Assembly (NCBI GenBank): GCA_964536375.1
Contig: CAZHXF010000009.1
Span: 1-64,000, forward strand
Length of the DNA stretch: 64,000 nt
Reading direction: 5' to 3'
Source: Desulfuromonas sp964536375
GTDB lineage: Bacteria; Desulfobacterota; Desulfuromonadia; Desulfuromonadales; Desulfuromonadaceae
Both the position numbers and the translations under genes were made by a program. The notes beneath the pieces were generated by a model, which saw nothing but the letters and a program-made list of their open reading frames with translations, had not been told where the DNA came from and searched no databases. Positions within the stretch are counted from its first letter, which is position 1; each line of letters opens with the position of its first letter. Of this stretch, positions 16,719-25,593 are shown piece by piece.

Positions 16719-17414
16719 TTAAAAGCTTTCTTGTGCTGCATCTGGTGCGGGAGGATTGCTGTCTGAAGCGATGTTTCCATCATGAAGAACTATAGTGCGG
16801 CGCGGGAAACGGTGGAGCGTCTCCTGGTCGTGAGTGGCAATGAGGACGGTTGTCCCCGATTCATTGATACGGTTAAACATCTCCATGATCTCTACGGCCA
16901 GATCTTGATCAAGGTTGCCGGTAGGTTCATCGGCGAGGAGTAGGCGCGGATTGACCACCATGGCCCGAGCAATCGCTACTCGCTGCTGTTCGCCGCCGGA
17001 GAGCTCCAGTGGTTTGCGCTGGAGTTTGTATTCCAGACCAACATATTGCAAAACCTGATAGACCCGGTTGCCGATATCCTGCTTGCTGGCTGCCTGAACC
17101 TGTAGCGGCAGAGCAACATTTTCGAACACGCTGCGGTTGTTTAATAGTTTGAAATCCTGAAACACAAAACCAATATCGCGCCTGAGCAGAGCAATGTTGC
17201 GTGAAGAGAGTCGGGTGGTGTTGCGTCCTCCCATTAAAATCTGTCCGCGGGAGGGTTTTTCTGCGCAGTAAAGTAAGCGCAGCAGGGTAGACTTTCCCGC
17301 ACCGGAAGAGCCGGTGACGTATACAAAATCACCGGAAGGAATTTTCAGGTTGATGTCGTGCAGAGCAGGAGCACCATTGGCATAGATTTTTCCGACGTTA
17401 CACAACTGTATCAT
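16719..17414 (-). CDS. ftsE: Cell division ATP-binding protein FtsE
   Basis: The ABC ATPase of the FtsEX divisome complex, on the cytoplasmic face of the septum. Walker A GSSGAGKS is at 35-42, the signature is LSGGEQQRVAIARA, and Walker B is LLLADEPTGNLD. An H-loop ATHDQ follows. The Asn-Leu-Asp after Walker B and the 231-residue length are typical. The upstream 107 bp to the HD gene should hold the operon promoter, but no clear -35/-10 pair is visible. It heads a co-directional run of ftsE-ftsX-envC-ctpA-YibQ-type gene and possibly xseA. Confidence 0.96.
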   Translation of the reverse strand: MIQLCNVGKIYANGAPALHDINLKIPSGDFVYVTGSSGAGKSTLLRLLYCAEKPSRGQILMGGRNTTRLSSRNIALLRRDIGFVFQDFKLLNNRSVFENVALPLQVQAASKQDIGNRVYQVLQYVGLEYKLQRKPLELSGGEQQRVAIARAMVVNPRLLLADEPTGNLDQDLAVEIMEMFNRINESGTTVLIATHDQETLHRFPRRTIVLHDGNIASDSNPPAPDAAQESF

Positions 17415-17521
17415 GTGGTTAAACAGCCTGAGTTTTAGGGTTTTTGGGTAATTTAGTTGCGTATAGCTATCGGCTCTTGTAACACGTTTATAAATTTAAA
17501 TGAAGGTTTGTTCGTCGTGGT

Positions 17522-18094
17522 TTATTCTGGTGGTGCAAAAACCGCGTGCCAGCGATCAAAAACCAGCCCTTTTTCTGCGCCATAAGAGAGAACTGTCCGC
17601 CGGACTGTGGCGGCTGATTTTTCTTGCTGCAGTCGGCTGGGGTTTTTGGAAAAAAACAGATCGGCATAAGTGATAATCTGTTCTGCTAGATTTTGTGGTA
17701 AATAATCCTGTTCCGGTAGAGGCAAGTTCTGCTCTTTGATTTCCGCTGCGCTCAGACCGACACCAATATGATTCTGACATACGCTGGCATGGCGCGGTAA
17801 CCCGTGTTCTAGCAAGACAGCATGACCCACGATACCATGGCGCAAATACGGCTGGGTGCCGTAGCAGCCGAGATTTGGTGCGTAGGTGGCAAATATGCCG
17901 ATGTCGTGCAGTAGTGCCGCTTGGCGGATGAAATTTATATCAATGTCTGCATACCTGTGGTTGTCGCTGTTTAGTAGTCTAGTGGCAATATTGACGGACT
18001 TTTTAGCGACTGCTTGGCTATGTTGGAGCAGGATGTTATGCGCTTTGGTGTGGGGTAGATAGTATTCTTCTAATAAGGTTGTGGCGTCTAGCAT
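17522..18094 (-). CDS. HD domain phosphohydrolase, uncharacterised
   Basis: A small soluble HD-superfamily protein. The metal ligands are visible as H (LLQHSQAVAKKS), HD (AALLHDIGIF), a further His pair (LRHGIVGHAVLL) and a late Asp (IITYADLFFSK). The region QNHIGVGLSAAEIKEQNLPLPEQDYLP is characteristic of a family of uncharacterised HDIG hydrolases. The frame is open to 18190. ATG 18094 is preferred because GGAGATA lies 5-6 nt upstream and the extension carries no domain; the product is then 190 residues. It ends about 107 bp before ftsE, on the same strand, and is divergent from rnr. Substrate unknown, perhaps a nucleotide or phosphoester. Confidence 0.75.
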   Translation of the reverse strand: MLDATTLLEEYYLPHTKAHNILLQHSQAVAKKSVNIATRLLNSDNHRYADIDINFIRQAALLHDIGIFATYAPNLGCYGTQPYLRHGIVGHAVLLEHGLPRHASVCQNHIGVGLSAAEIKEQNLPLPEQDYLPQNLAEQIITYADLFFSKNPSRLQQEKSAATVRRTVLSYGAEKGLVFDRWHAVFAPPE

Positions 18095-18266
18095 ATTATC
18101 TCCGCGTGCTGGTGTAGCAGTTACTGTCTGTAACCATTTATAGGGCAGATTTTCACTTGCATCCAATCGCATGGTCTGTTTATATGGCACAATTAGATGC
18201 TGTTGATTTTACAATAAGTTTTTACATATTACGAGCCCTGTTTATGAGAGAGTCTGGCAGCATTAT

Positions 18267-20552
18267 ATGTCATTGCCTACACTTAAAATAATCGAAAGCA
18301 TATCCTCCCGCCGCGGTCAGTCAATGACGGTAAATGGATTAGCGCAGGCTGTTGGCTTAGATGCTCAGCTGTTGGATGAGCTAAGCCGTTTTTTGGATAT
18401 GTTGGTGGCTGCAGGGGTACTGCGCCATGAGCATCAACAGCGCTATCAGTTGCGCAAGCCATTGCACCTGGTTGAAGGGGTGGTCAGCGTGCAGGTTTCG
18501 GGTGCTGCTTTTCTGGCTGTAGGCGGAGACCAAGCTGCCGTAGGCGAGGATGTTTATATATCCAGTTTTCATCTGGATAACGCTATGGATGGTGATAGCG
18601 TGGTGGCACTGGTACTGAACCAGCCAGACAATAAGACACAAGGTAGGCGCAGGCGCAGAGCCGATGGTTTGATAATCGCAATTAAGCAGCGGGCGCATAA
18701 AACTATTCTGGGGCTGTGTAAGCGTCGGCAGCGCAGTGGGGAAATATACTGTCTAAGCTCGGGGCAAGGGTTGGAGTTTCTGGTTGGTGTACCAGAAATT
18801 GTTGATGGAAAAACATTAACTGACGTCTCCAGTGTGGTCTCAATGCAAGATGTGGTCGGTAAATATGTGGTGCTGGCTATTGATCGATATCCCCAGACTG
18901 GCATCGCTGGTCTTGGACATGTGGTCAAGGAACTAGGTGCTGCTGGGCAGCCACACACTGATGTGCTGGTAGCCGCATATCGTCAGGGCTTGGCAACAGA
19001 ATTTTCCATTGAAGTGGTACGCCAGGCGCAGCAGCTTTCCCGCGAAGTCGTGGCTGACGATTTTGCCGCGCGGACTGATCTGCGCGACCTGCCACTGGTA
19101 ACCATTGATGGTGCCGATGCGCGTGATTTTGATGACGCAGTCGCCCTGGAATCTCAAGGTAACGGCTGGAAATTGTGGGTAGCTATTGCTGACGTAAGTC
19201 ACTATGTCCAACCTGGGTCAGCCATTGATAATGCCGCCTATGAGCGCGGTACTAGTGTTTATTTTCCCGGGTCCTGTCTGCCTATGTTGCCAGAAAGTTT
19301 GAGTAATGGTATCTGCTCGCTTAAGCCAGATAAAGATCGTCTAGTTGTCGCTGTGGAGTTGGATTTCGATGGTGCTGGACAGTTAGCTGCGCTACAGATT
19401 TTACCTGCGGTAATGCGTAGCAGGGCGCGTTTGACCTATGATCAGGTGCAGAATTGTTTAACTGGGGCAAATGATCATGGTGTAGCTGTGCAAATTGTAC
19501 CCATGTTGCAGCAGATGGCCAAGCTGGCGCAGCTGTTGCGTGCTAAACGTCAGCGCCGTGGTGCACTAGATTTTGATTTGCCCGAGGCTGAAATCAGGCT
19601 AGACTCAGCTGGGGCACCAACCTATATCGGGCGGCGCGAGCGGACTGACGCTCACCGGCTTGTAGAAGAGTTTATGCTGGCGGCCAATGAAGCAGTGGCG
19701 CAGTGGGTTGGAGAGCGCAGCTCTGCTGCCCTGTATCGCGTACATGAGGCCCCTGATGTCCAGGCGTTGCACTCTTTGCAACAATTTGTTGCGGCATTTA
19801 ACCTTGGTTTTAATATCGCTGAAGATGGCATTGATCCGAAAGAATTACAGCAACTTTTGCACCAGATAAAAAGCACGGAGCAGGAATATATTATTAACCA
19901 GATATTGTTGCGTTCCATGGCTCGGGCACGTTATTCGGCTGAGAATATTGGTCATTTTGGTTTGGCTAGCGCGAGTTATTGCCACTTTACTTCACCCATT
20001 CGCCGTTATCCAGACTTGGTGCAACATCGTATGGTGTTGAAACTGCTTGCTGGAGTTGATGGCTATGCGCACAAAGTTCTTGATGCTTTGGCTATCCACT
20101 GTACGGCCACAGAGCGCTGTGCTGTGCAGGCAGAGCGCGATGTGGTCGACTTACGCAAGTGTCAGTTCATGCTGGATAAAGTCGGTTTGCGTTTTAACGG
20201 TTTCATCACCTCGGTGTCAGAATTTGGTTTTTTTGTGGTGTTGAATGAGTTTTTCGTAGAAGGTCTGGTGCATATACGCACCCTGTCAGATGATTATTAT
20301 AGTTATGAGGCGGATAAGCATCGCCTAGTTGGTCAGGGGAAGCGCAATATTTTTCAGCTGGGGATGGCAGTAAATATTGAAGTGGCGCAAGTGCGTCCCG
20401 AACAGCGGCAGATAGATTTTGTGCTCACCGGTATGGCAGAGAATAATGGACAGAGAAATAAGTCTTTTGCAGCGAAAAATTTGTTGCGCCGCAGTGGTTC
20501 TGGTAGTCGCCGTGGTAAAGTCACGCGTAGCCAAGTGAAGAGACGCAGGTAA
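18267..20552 (+). CDS. rnr: Ribonuclease R
   Basis: A processive 3'-5' exoribonuclease of the RNB family that degrades structured RNA. An N-terminal winged-helix region (about 1-65) is followed by cold-shock domains and the RNB catalytic domain, with the catalytic Asp cluster in DGADARDFDDAVALE. An S1 domain (FNGFITSVSEFGFFVVLNEFFVEGLVHI, about 645-725) follows. The protein ends in a Lys/Arg-rich tail typical of RNase R rather than RNase II. The length is 761. The ATG at 18267 has GAGAGAG about 14 nt upstream, a rather long spacing. The gene is divergent from the HD gene and likely leads rnr-ribF-aroE. Confidence 0.96.
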   Translation: MSLPTLKIIESISSRRGQSMTVNGLAQAVGLDAQLLDELSRFLDMLVAAGVLRHEHQQRYQLRKPLHLVEGVVSVQVSGAAFLAVGGDQAAVGEDVYISSFHLDNAMDGDSVVALVLNQPDNKTQGRRRRRADGLIIAIKQRAHKTILGLCKRRQRSGEIYCLSSGQGLEFLVGVPEIVDGKTLTDVSSVVSMQDVVGKYVVLAIDRYPQTGIAGLGHVVKELGAAGQPHTDVLVAAYRQGLATEFSIEVVRQAQQLSREVVADDFAARTDLRDLPLVTIDGADARDFDDAVALESQGNGWKLWVAIADVSHYVQPGSAIDNAAYERGTSVYFPGSCLPMLPESLSNGICSLKPDKDRLVVAVELDFDGAGQLAALQILPAVMRSRARLTYDQVQNCLTGANDHGVAVQIVPMLQQMAKLAQLLRAKRQRRGALDFDLPEAEIRLDSAGAPTYIGRRERTDAHRLVEEFMLAANEAVAQWVGERSSAALYRVHEAPDVQALHSLQQFVAAFNLGFNIAEDGIDPKELQQLLHQIKSTEQEYIINQILLRSMARARYSAENIGHFGLASASYCHFTSPIRRYPDLVQHRMVLKLLAGVDGYAHKVLDALAIHCTATERCAVQAERDVVDLRKCQFMLDKVGLRFNGFITSVSEFGFFVVLNEFFVEGLVHIRTLSDDYYSYEADKHRLVGQGKRNIFQLGMAVNIEVAQVRPEQRQIDFVLTGMAENNGQRNKSFAAKNLLRRSGSGSRRGKVTRSQVKRRR

Positions 20553-20577
20553 TAGCTGTAGAGGTTATAAGTATCCA

Positions 20578-21579
20578 ATGGAAATAATAAGAGATTTAAG
20601 CGATATAAAACGACCATTCAAAAATGCTGTAGTTACGTTAGGTAATTTTGATGGCGTACATCTGGGGCATCGGGAAATTTTCAGAGCGGTGGTCAAAAAA
20701 GCTAAGAGAATTTCTGGTACCTCTATTGTGTGTACTTTTCAGCCTCATCCTCTGAAGATGCTGGCACCAGATCATGCTCCGCGCCTGATAAACACAGCTC
20801 AGGAGCGTGAACGCTTGATTGAAGCATCGTGTATTGACGTGTTGATAATAGTGCCATTTACCTCAGCGTTAGCTGCTTTGTCACCGCAGCAATTTGTCCA
20901 TGATGTGCTGCTGGATATTATTGGTTTAAAGCATCTGGTGGTTGGTTATGATTATGCTTTTGGGCGTGGTCGGAGTGGAGATCTTAATTTTTTGCGCTGC
21001 CAAGGTGCTGAGCATGGTTTTGTAGTGGATGTGTTTGGACCGGTGCAAAAAGATGGACAGGTGTTAAGTTCAACGCGTGTTCGTCAAGCGGTATCATCTG
21101 GTCGTGTTGATGAGGCAGTGGGCTTGTTGGGGCGCCAGTTCAATCTCGAAGGGGTGGTGGTGCATGGTGATGGTCGTGGGCATTGCCTCGGTTTTGCTAC
21201 CGCTAATATTGACACAGATAAAGAATTGCTACCGCCGAGAGGTGTGTATGCGGCTATTGTGCGCCTTGTGGGCGACGTTGATCTCGGTAAACAATCAGGT
21301 GCTGAATACCATGCGGTGGTAAATATCGGTCATAAACCAACTTTTGGCCTTAGCCCACTGACCATAGAAGCACATCTGCTGGATGCTGATGTAGATTTTT
21401 ATGGTAAGAAATTGCGTATTTACTTCGTTCAACGGTTACGCGATGAGCAAAAATTTAATAATGGCGATGAGTTGTGCGCAGCTATAGTTGCCGATGTGTC
21501 TGCGGCGCGCGCGATTCTGAATGCGACACAGATTGTAGAATTTAGAGAATATCTCAATATAGACAGTACTGCTGTTTAA
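20578..21579 (+). CDS. ribF: Bifunctional riboflavin kinase / FAD synthetase
   Basis: It makes FMN from riboflavin and then FAD from FMN. The N-terminal nucleotidyltransferase has GNFDGVHLGHREIF (22-35) and the FGRGRSGD loop with LSSTRVRQAVSSGRV. The C-terminal riboflavin kinase domain has GFATANID, PPRGVYAA, NIGHKPTF and IEAHLLDADVDFYGKKLRIYF. The length is 333, slightly longer than the E. coli protein. A GAGG ribosome site precedes the ATG. It lies 25 bp after rnr. I see no FMN riboswitch upstream, as expected for a housekeeping copy. Confidence 0.96.
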   Translation: MEIIRDLSDIKRPFKNAVVTLGNFDGVHLGHREIFRAVVKKAKRISGTSIVCTFQPHPLKMLAPDHAPRLINTAQERERLIEASCIDVLIIVPFTSALAALSPQQFVHDVLLDIIGLKHLVVGYDYAFGRGRSGDLNFLRCQGAEHGFVVDVFGPVQKDGQVLSSTRVRQAVSSGRVDEAVGLLGRQFNLEGVVVHGDGRGHCLGFATANIDTDKELLPPRGVYAAIVRLVGDVDLGKQSGAEYHAVVNIGHKPTFGLSPLTIEAHLLDADVDFYGKKLRIYFVQRLRDEQKFNNGDELCAAIVADVSAARAILNATQIVEFREYLNIDSTAV

Positions 21580-21617
21580 AAATATGTTGCTTCGACAGCT
21601 AGGAGGCGGTTAAAGAC

Positions 21618-22556
21618 GTGCAGATAGATGGAGCTACAAGTGTTTATGGAATTATCGGCGACCCCGTAGCGCACTCATTGTCGCCGTTGATGCAGAATGC
21701 TGCTTTTGCTGCTAAAAATATCCCGGCGGTATATGTAGCGTTTCATGTTGCCAGTACGGGGCTTGCTGCCGCGGTGGCCGGGTTGAGATCACTTGGGGTA
21801 AAGGGAGCGAATGTCACCATTCCTCACAAGGAGAGTGTTTGCCCATTTTTGGATGCTATCGACAGTTCAGCAGAACTTATTGGCGCTGTTAACACGATAG
21901 TAAACACAGCGGGACAATTGGTTGGTTATAATACTGATGGTTTGGGGTTGCTGCGGTCATTAAAGGCTGATTTGAACGTTACATTGAATGCAACGAGCGA
22001 AGTGATAATATTGGGTGCCGGTGGCGCGGCACGTGCGGCTGTTGTAGCTTTAGCACAACAGGGGGTGAGGTCTATAACTATACTTAATCGCAGTGAGCAT
22101 CGCGCGCAGGCACTGGTTGCACGTTACTCGGGTGTTTTCCCTCAAGTAACTTTCCGGGCTTTGAACTTTAACTCTGGTTTGCCGAACACTCATGGTGGGG
22201 TGGCTGGTGGTGGTTTTAACGACGATAGTACTAGCAATTGTAAGCAATTAACAAACTTTTTAAAAAAATGTCATTTAATTGTCAATTCAACATCAATTGG
22301 GCTTTCCGGTGAATCCTTTAATGTGCTACCATGGGAGGACGTCAATAAAAAGGCGGTCGTATTTGATATGATTTATGCGGCGCAGCCAACACCCTTAGTG
22401 AGCGCTGCAACTACTGCTGGCTTTTTTGCCTGTGATGGTTTAGGTATGCTGGCGGCTCAGGGTGAGGCTGCCTTTGAACTGTGGACTGGGCAGTGCGTTG
22501 ATGGCTTAATGCGGGCGGCACTGGAGCAACATGTCGCTGTTATGGCTTCATGTTGA
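21618..22556 (+). CDS. aroE: Shikimate 5-dehydrogenase
   Basis: It reduces 3-dehydroshikimate with NADPH in aromatic amino acid synthesis. Substrate-binding and catalytic elements are SLSPLMQNAAF (20-30), VTIPHKES with catalytic K71, NTDGLG with D107, and the dinucleotide loop GAGGAARA (133-140) followed by NRSEHRA, whose Arg favours NADPH. The length of 312 exceeds the usual 270-290 because of a Gly/Asn/Asp-rich stretch at about 185-212, between the Rossmann strands. The start is a GTG with a perfect AGGAGG 11 nt upstream. It precedes pilB by 69 bp, as I recall from Geobacter-like genomes. Confidence 0.95.
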   Translation: MQIDGATSVYGIIGDPVAHSLSPLMQNAAFAAKNIPAVYVAFHVASTGLAAAVAGLRSLGVKGANVTIPHKESVCPFLDAIDSSAELIGAVNTIVNTAGQLVGYNTDGLGLLRSLKADLNVTLNATSEVIILGAGGAARAAVVALAQQGVRSITILNRSEHRAQALVARYSGVFPQVTFRALNFNSGLPNTHGGVAGGGFNDDSTSNCKQLTNFLKKCHLIVNSTSIGLSGESFNVLPWEDVNKKAVVFDMIYAAQPTPLVSAATTAGFFACDGLGMLAAQGEAAFELWTGQCVDGLMRAALEQHVAVMASC

Positions 22557-22625
22557 CACCGTTGCTGTTAGCCAGCGAAATAATTTATCTTATTAAAATC
22601 TCGTAATCTTTATGAGTGGAAACAT

Positions 22626-24326
22626 ATGGCAAAAACACGTTTAGGTGATTTATTAATACGCAATGGCCTGCTGACTGAAGAACAGTTTGCCAAGGCCGTC
22701 AATGAACAGAAGATGAATAGGGAGCGGTTGCCCGCTACTCTTATTCGCTTAAAGTATATCTCTGAAGATGAACTTGCTGCTTTCCAGTCGCGTCAATATG
22801 GTGCACCACTAATCGACTTGGACGAGTTTGAGGTCGATGTCAATGTAGTAAAATTGATTAGTGCTGATGTCGTTCAGAAGTATCATTTAATCCCTATAAG
22901 TCGCGCCGGGGCAACATTGATTGTTGCCATGAGCGATCCATCTAATATTTTTGCTATTGATGACATCAAGTTCATGACTGGTCACAATGTTGAAGTTGTG
23001 GTTGCGACCGAGGGTGCGATCAAGAATGCCATAGATAAATATTATGATCAGTCTGCCTCTTTGGCTGATGTTATGGGTGGTCTTGAGGATATTGATCTTG
23101 AAGTTATTGATGATGACGATCAGGTCGATCTGAATGAATTGCAAATGGCGACCGAGGATGCTCCGGTCGTTAAGTTGGTAAACTTGATTCTTACTGATGC
23201 TATCAAAAAGGGTGCCTCGGATATTCATATCGAGCCCTATGAGCGCATATTCCGGGTACGCTACCGTATAGACGGCGTGTTATACGAGGTAATGAAGCCA
23301 CCCCTGAAGTTGAAAAATGCTATAACTTCACGGATTAAAATACTTTCCGAGATGGATATAGCTGAGCGGCGCTTGCCTCAGGATGGACGGATAAAAATAA
23401 AACTTCCCGGCGGTAAGGATATGGACTACCGGGTTAATTGTCTGCCTACCCTGTTCGGAGAAAAAATCTGTCTGCGTTTGCTGGATAAATCCAATCTACA
23501 GCTGGATATGACTAAGTTGGGCTACGAAGCGGATACCCTGAAGTGGTTTAAAAAAGAGATCAGCAAACCGTTTGGTATGGTGTTAGTTACTGGACCGACC
23601 GGTAGCGGTAAAACAGTTTCACTATACTCGGCACTGAGTGAGCTGAACAAAACTACAGAAAATATTTCTACCGCTGAAGATCCTGTTGAATTTAACTTTG
23701 CCGGAATCAATCAGGTGCAGATGCATGAAGAGATTGGGCTTAACTTCGCCAGTGCACTGCGCGCTTTTCTGCGTCAGGATCCAGATATCATCATGATAGG
23801 CGAGATTCGTGATTTTGAAACCGCGGAAATTGGTGTTAAGGCTGCCCTTACCGGACACTTGGTCCTGTCTACCCTGCATACTAACGATGCTCCAAGTACT
23901 ATCAATCGCTTACTGAATATGGGCATCGAGCCCTTTCTAGTGGCTTCAGCAGTAAACCTTATTACCGCTCAGCGTTTGGGGCGCCGTTTGTGTGCAGAGT
24001 GCAAAGAGGTGGATAATATCTCTAAACAGGCACTGCTTGATGCCGGGGTGCCACCAGAAGAGGTAGACGGCTTCGTGTGTTATAAAGGTAAGGGTTGCAG
24101 CAAGTGCAATGAGAGTGGCTATAAAGGGCGGGTCGGTATTTATCAGGTCATGCCAATGTTTGATGAAATCCGCGAGATGGTATTGGCTGGAGCAAATACC
24201 GCCGAGATCAAGCGTGAGTCCATGCGCTTAGGGGTACGCACCATGCGTCAGTCAGCACTGATCAAACTGAAAGAGGGGACCACTTCATTTGAGGAAGTAT
24301 TACGCTGTACTGTGTCTGACGATTAA
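22626..24326 (+). CDS. pilB: Type IV pilus assembly ATPase PilB
   Basis: The hexameric GspE/PilB ATPase that drives pilus extension from the cytoplasmic face. The N-terminal GspEII-type domain (1-150) is followed by the ATPase core. It has Walker A GPTGSGKT (323-330), an Asp box EDPVEF, Walker B IIMIGEIRD and the His box GHLVLSTLHTND. A tetracysteine zinc motif is present at C456, C459, C491 and C494. The length of 566 fits PilB. It is followed by pilT, pilC, pilS and pilR, all on the plus strand. Confidence 0.97.
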   Translation: MAKTRLGDLLIRNGLLTEEQFAKAVNEQKMNRERLPATLIRLKYISEDELAAFQSRQYGAPLIDLDEFEVDVNVVKLISADVVQKYHLIPISRAGATLIVAMSDPSNIFAIDDIKFMTGHNVEVVVATEGAIKNAIDKYYDQSASLADVMGGLEDIDLEVIDDDDQVDLNELQMATEDAPVVKLVNLILTDAIKKGASDIHIEPYERIFRVRYRIDGVLYEVMKPPLKLKNAITSRIKILSEMDIAERRLPQDGRIKIKLPGGKDMDYRVNCLPTLFGEKICLRLLDKSNLQLDMTKLGYEADTLKWFKKEISKPFGMVLVTGPTGSGKTVSLYSALSELNKTTENISTAEDPVEFNFAGINQVQMHEEIGLNFASALRAFLRQDPDIIMIGEIRDFETAEIGVKAALTGHLVLSTLHTNDAPSTINRLLNMGIEPFLVASAVNLITAQRLGRRLCAECKEVDNISKQALLDAGVPPEEVDGFVCYKGKGCSKCNESGYKGRVGIYQVMPMFDEIREMVLAGANTAEIKRESMRLGVRTMRQSALIKLKEGTTSFEEVLRCTVSDD

Positions 24327-24392
24327 CTGTTCGATTTTTAATGCGGACGAGTTTATTTAGCGCGCTATAAAAGTGATTGGAGATATTGTCTC

Positions 24393-25502
24393 ATGGCAAC
24401 GTTACACGATTTCTTAAAGTTTATGGTTGATTCTGGGGCGTCAGATCTGCACATAACTACTGGTGCGGCACCACAGATTCGTATTGATGGGGACATTCGT
24501 CCGATAAATCATCCAATTCTTATGCCCAATGACACTAAGCAGCTATGTTACAGTATTTTAACAGATGCGCAAAAGCGCATTTTAGAAGAAAATAACGAAC
24601 TTGATCTGTCCTTTGGAGTAAAGGGATTAGCGCGTTTTCGTGGTAATGTTTATGTGCAACGGGGCGCAATAGCCGGAGCTTTTCGCCGCATACCCTATGA
24701 ATTTCTGACCTTTGAACAGCTGGGGTTGCCCCCGGTTATCCAGGAAATTTCTCGCCGTCCCCGTGGTCTGGTGTTGGTTACCGGTCCCACCGGTAGTGGT
24801 AAATCTACAACCTTGGCCTCAATGATTGATGCTATCAATATTGAACGCCATGATCATATCATCACCATTGAAGATCCCATTGAATATATACATCCCCATA
24901 AGAACTGTATTGTTAATCAACGCGAGGTTGGTAGCGATACGCACTCTTTCAAGAAGGCGCTTAAGTCTATTTTACGCCAAGATCCAGATGTGGTGTTGTT
25001 AGGGGAATTACGTGACCTGGAAACTATTGAGGCGGCCCTTACCATTGCAGAGACTGGACACCTGTGTTTTGCTACCTTGCATACCAATGGCTGTGTGCAA
25101 ACCATAAATAGAATGGTTGATGTTTTTCCTACCAATCAACAATCGCAGGTACGTACTCAGTTGTCCTTTGTACTTGAAGGTGTTCTATCGCAGACTCTGA
25201 TCCCGCGCGCTTCGGGTAAGGGACGCGTGTTGGCGTTGGAAGTAATGGTGCCAAATGTCGGTATCCGCGCGCTGATTCGTGATGACAAAGTGCATCAACT
25301 GTATTCGCAGATGCAGATGGGGCAAGATAAATATGGTATGCAGACCATGAATCAGGCGTTGTTTGATCTGTACCACCGCAAGCTCATTACGCTGGAAAGC
25401 GCTCTGTCCCGTTCGTCAGAGAAGGATGAACTGCGCCAGATGGTGGCCAATCCAGCTTCAGCTACTCGTCGCCACATTGGCGGACCAAGAAATATGACTT
25501 AA
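24393..25502 (+). CDS. pilT: Type IV pilus retraction ATPase PilT
   Basis: The retraction motor that powers pilus depolymerisation and twitching. A PAS-like N-terminal domain (1-100) precedes Walker A GPTGSGKS (131-138), the Asp box IEDPIEYIH, Walker B VVLLGELRDLETI and the His box GHLCFATLHTNGC. The C-terminal stretch GIRALIRDDKVHQLYSQMQ is the PilT counterpart of the AIRNLIRE motif needed for retraction. There is no zinc tetracysteine, which separates it from PilB. The length is 369. Pilus operons of relatives hold a PilT at this position. Confidence 0.96.
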   Translation: MATLHDFLKFMVDSGASDLHITTGAAPQIRIDGDIRPINHPILMPNDTKQLCYSILTDAQKRILEENNELDLSFGVKGLARFRGNVYVQRGAIAGAFRRIPYEFLTFEQLGLPPVIQEISRRPRGLVLVTGPTGSGKSTTLASMIDAINIERHDHIITIEDPIEYIHPHKNCIVNQREVGSDTHSFKKALKSILRQDPDVVLLGELRDLETIEAALTIAETGHLCFATLHTNGCVQTINRMVDVFPTNQQSQVRTQLSFVLEGVLSQTLIPRASGKGRVLALEVMVPNVGIRALIRDDKVHQLYSQMQMGQDKYGMQTMNQALFDLYHRKLITLESALSRSSEKDELRQMVANPASATRRHIGGPRNMT

Positions 25503-25593
25503 ATGACTTAAACATATCGGGCAGTAAAAAGTTAGTTTTAAGATATGGTGTTTTGTAGACAACTATTTAACTGTTGATTAGGTGAGGTGAATA

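Noticed and set aside
25497..25512. Small tandem ATGACTTAA at the end of pilT
   Set aside because: A 9-bp duplication of two copies; no wider repeat and no effect on the reading frame.
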